From the NCBI GenBank assembly GCA_027036655.1, contig JALWEC010000029.1, positions 1 to 5,629 on the forward strand: a stretch of DNA of 5,629 nt. Direction: 5' to 3'. The translations under genes and the position numbers were made by a program. This stretch comes from Melioribacteraceae bacterium (GTDB taxonomy: Bacteria > Bacteroidota > Ignavibacteria > Ignavibacteriales > Melioribacteraceae). Below the pieces are notes generated by a model. That model saw nothing but the letters and a program-made list of their open reading frames with translations, ran no database searches and was not told the origin of the DNA. Shown piece after piece: positions 5,303 to 5,629 of the stretch (positions within the stretch are counted from its first letter, which is position 1; each line of letters starts with the position of its first letter).

Positions 5303-5516
5303 ATTAAAAATTAGAAAAGGACTTTTTCTCTTATATTTGTTAAAATTAAAAATAAATTGAACTGCATTCTCGGTTCTTGTTATTTTAAGATATATCTTCT
5401 TTGTGGGTTTTATTCATAGTTATTATAAATTTAAGCGCTTCGCACTTTTGGTTGGCAATATTTGAATTTTTGAATCTCGAGATTTGCAAATAACGGATAT
5501 GAAAAAATTATGTAAA
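5303..5516. other. AT-rich spacer upstream of the cytochrome gene
   Basis: No gene is supported. The only notable structure is the perfect 12-bp palindrome AATCTCGAGATT (5473-5484). The rest is AT-rich with no clear RNA gene or promoter. Confidence 0.6.
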
Positions 5517-5629
5517 AGAAACCTTTGCATAACCTAAATTTGTCATATTGAGTTCGCCACGTTTATCCCGACCGCTTTTCGTTGGGGGCGAAGGTGTAAG
5601 CCGTCCGAAATATCTCTAAATTCGGTATA
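5517..5629. mobile_element. Palindromic MITE-like element, copy 2 (cut by the window end)
   Basis: The left half of the element at 3468-3630, in the same orientation. Positions 5531-5559 are identical to 3482-3510 (29 nt), and 5612-5629 are identical to 3537-3554 (18 nt). Between these blocks copy 2 carries 29 nt (5560-5588) where copy 1 has only TGA (3511-3513); after a shared CGAAGGTG the sequences differ at several bases. The window ends at what would be the centre of the palindrome. Confidence 0.8.

Noticed and set aside
5499..5537. Short reading frame beginning ATGAAAAAATTATG near the second MITE-like copy, possibly a gene interrupted by insertion
   Set aside because: Only 12 codons, most of them within the repeat; without the sequence on the other side of the element there is no evidence of a broken gene.

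Overview
The window looks like a piece of an AT-rich chromosome from the Bacteroidota/Ignavibacteriota/Chlorobiota (FCB) side of the tree. The reasons are the mostly weak Shine-Dalgarno sequences, a TonB-C-terminal-domain lipoprotein in an ECF sigma-factor operon, an octaheme HAO-like cytochrome, and a palindromic dispersed repeat with TGTCAT...ATGACA arms. This placement is inference; no marker gene is present.

Layout. Positions 146-1366 (+) encode a glutamate/aspartate-type cation symporter (DAACS family) with all the substrate-site motifs. Positions 1367-1726 are non-coding and dense in palindromes: a 5-bp hairpin inside an outer inverted repeat, then four short hairpins, two of which form a 19-bp inverted pair. 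Three of the four have the same TTCA loop (on one strand or the other) on stems of unrelated sequence, as in REP elements. Positions 1727-3461 (+) are a tight three-gene operon: ECF sigma factor, single-pass membrane protein in the anti-sigma position, and a lipoprotein ending in a TonB C-terminal domain. Positions 3468-3630 hold a 163-bp imperfectly palindromic MITE-like element starting 7 nt after the operon's last stop codon. A bidirectional terminator follows at 3658-3695. Positions 3714-5216 (-) encode a secreted 500-residue cytochrome c with eight CxxCH motifs, of the hydroxylamine oxidoreductase (HAO) type. Its leader (5217-5516) has a strong Shine-Dalgarno, a candidate promoter and an 11-bp palindrome. 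From 5517 to the window end lies the left half of a second copy of the MITE-like element, in the same orientation, so the cytochrome gene sits between two direct copies.

How the genes may work together. The symporter and the cytochrome appear to be independent single-gene units. The sigma/anti-sigma/lipoprotein genes look like one envelope-linked signalling unit: a membrane protein holds the sigma factor and the TonB_C lipoprotein may sense or transmit a signal at an envelope membrane. The cytochrome would act in the periplasm on hydroxylamine or another small nitrogen compound. Whether it oxidises or reduces depends on a crosslinking tyrosine that cannot be assigned without an alignment, and no quinol-dehydrogenase partner is encoded here. 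The most unusual material is the non-coding part: the TTCA-loop hairpin cluster and the paired palindromic elements.
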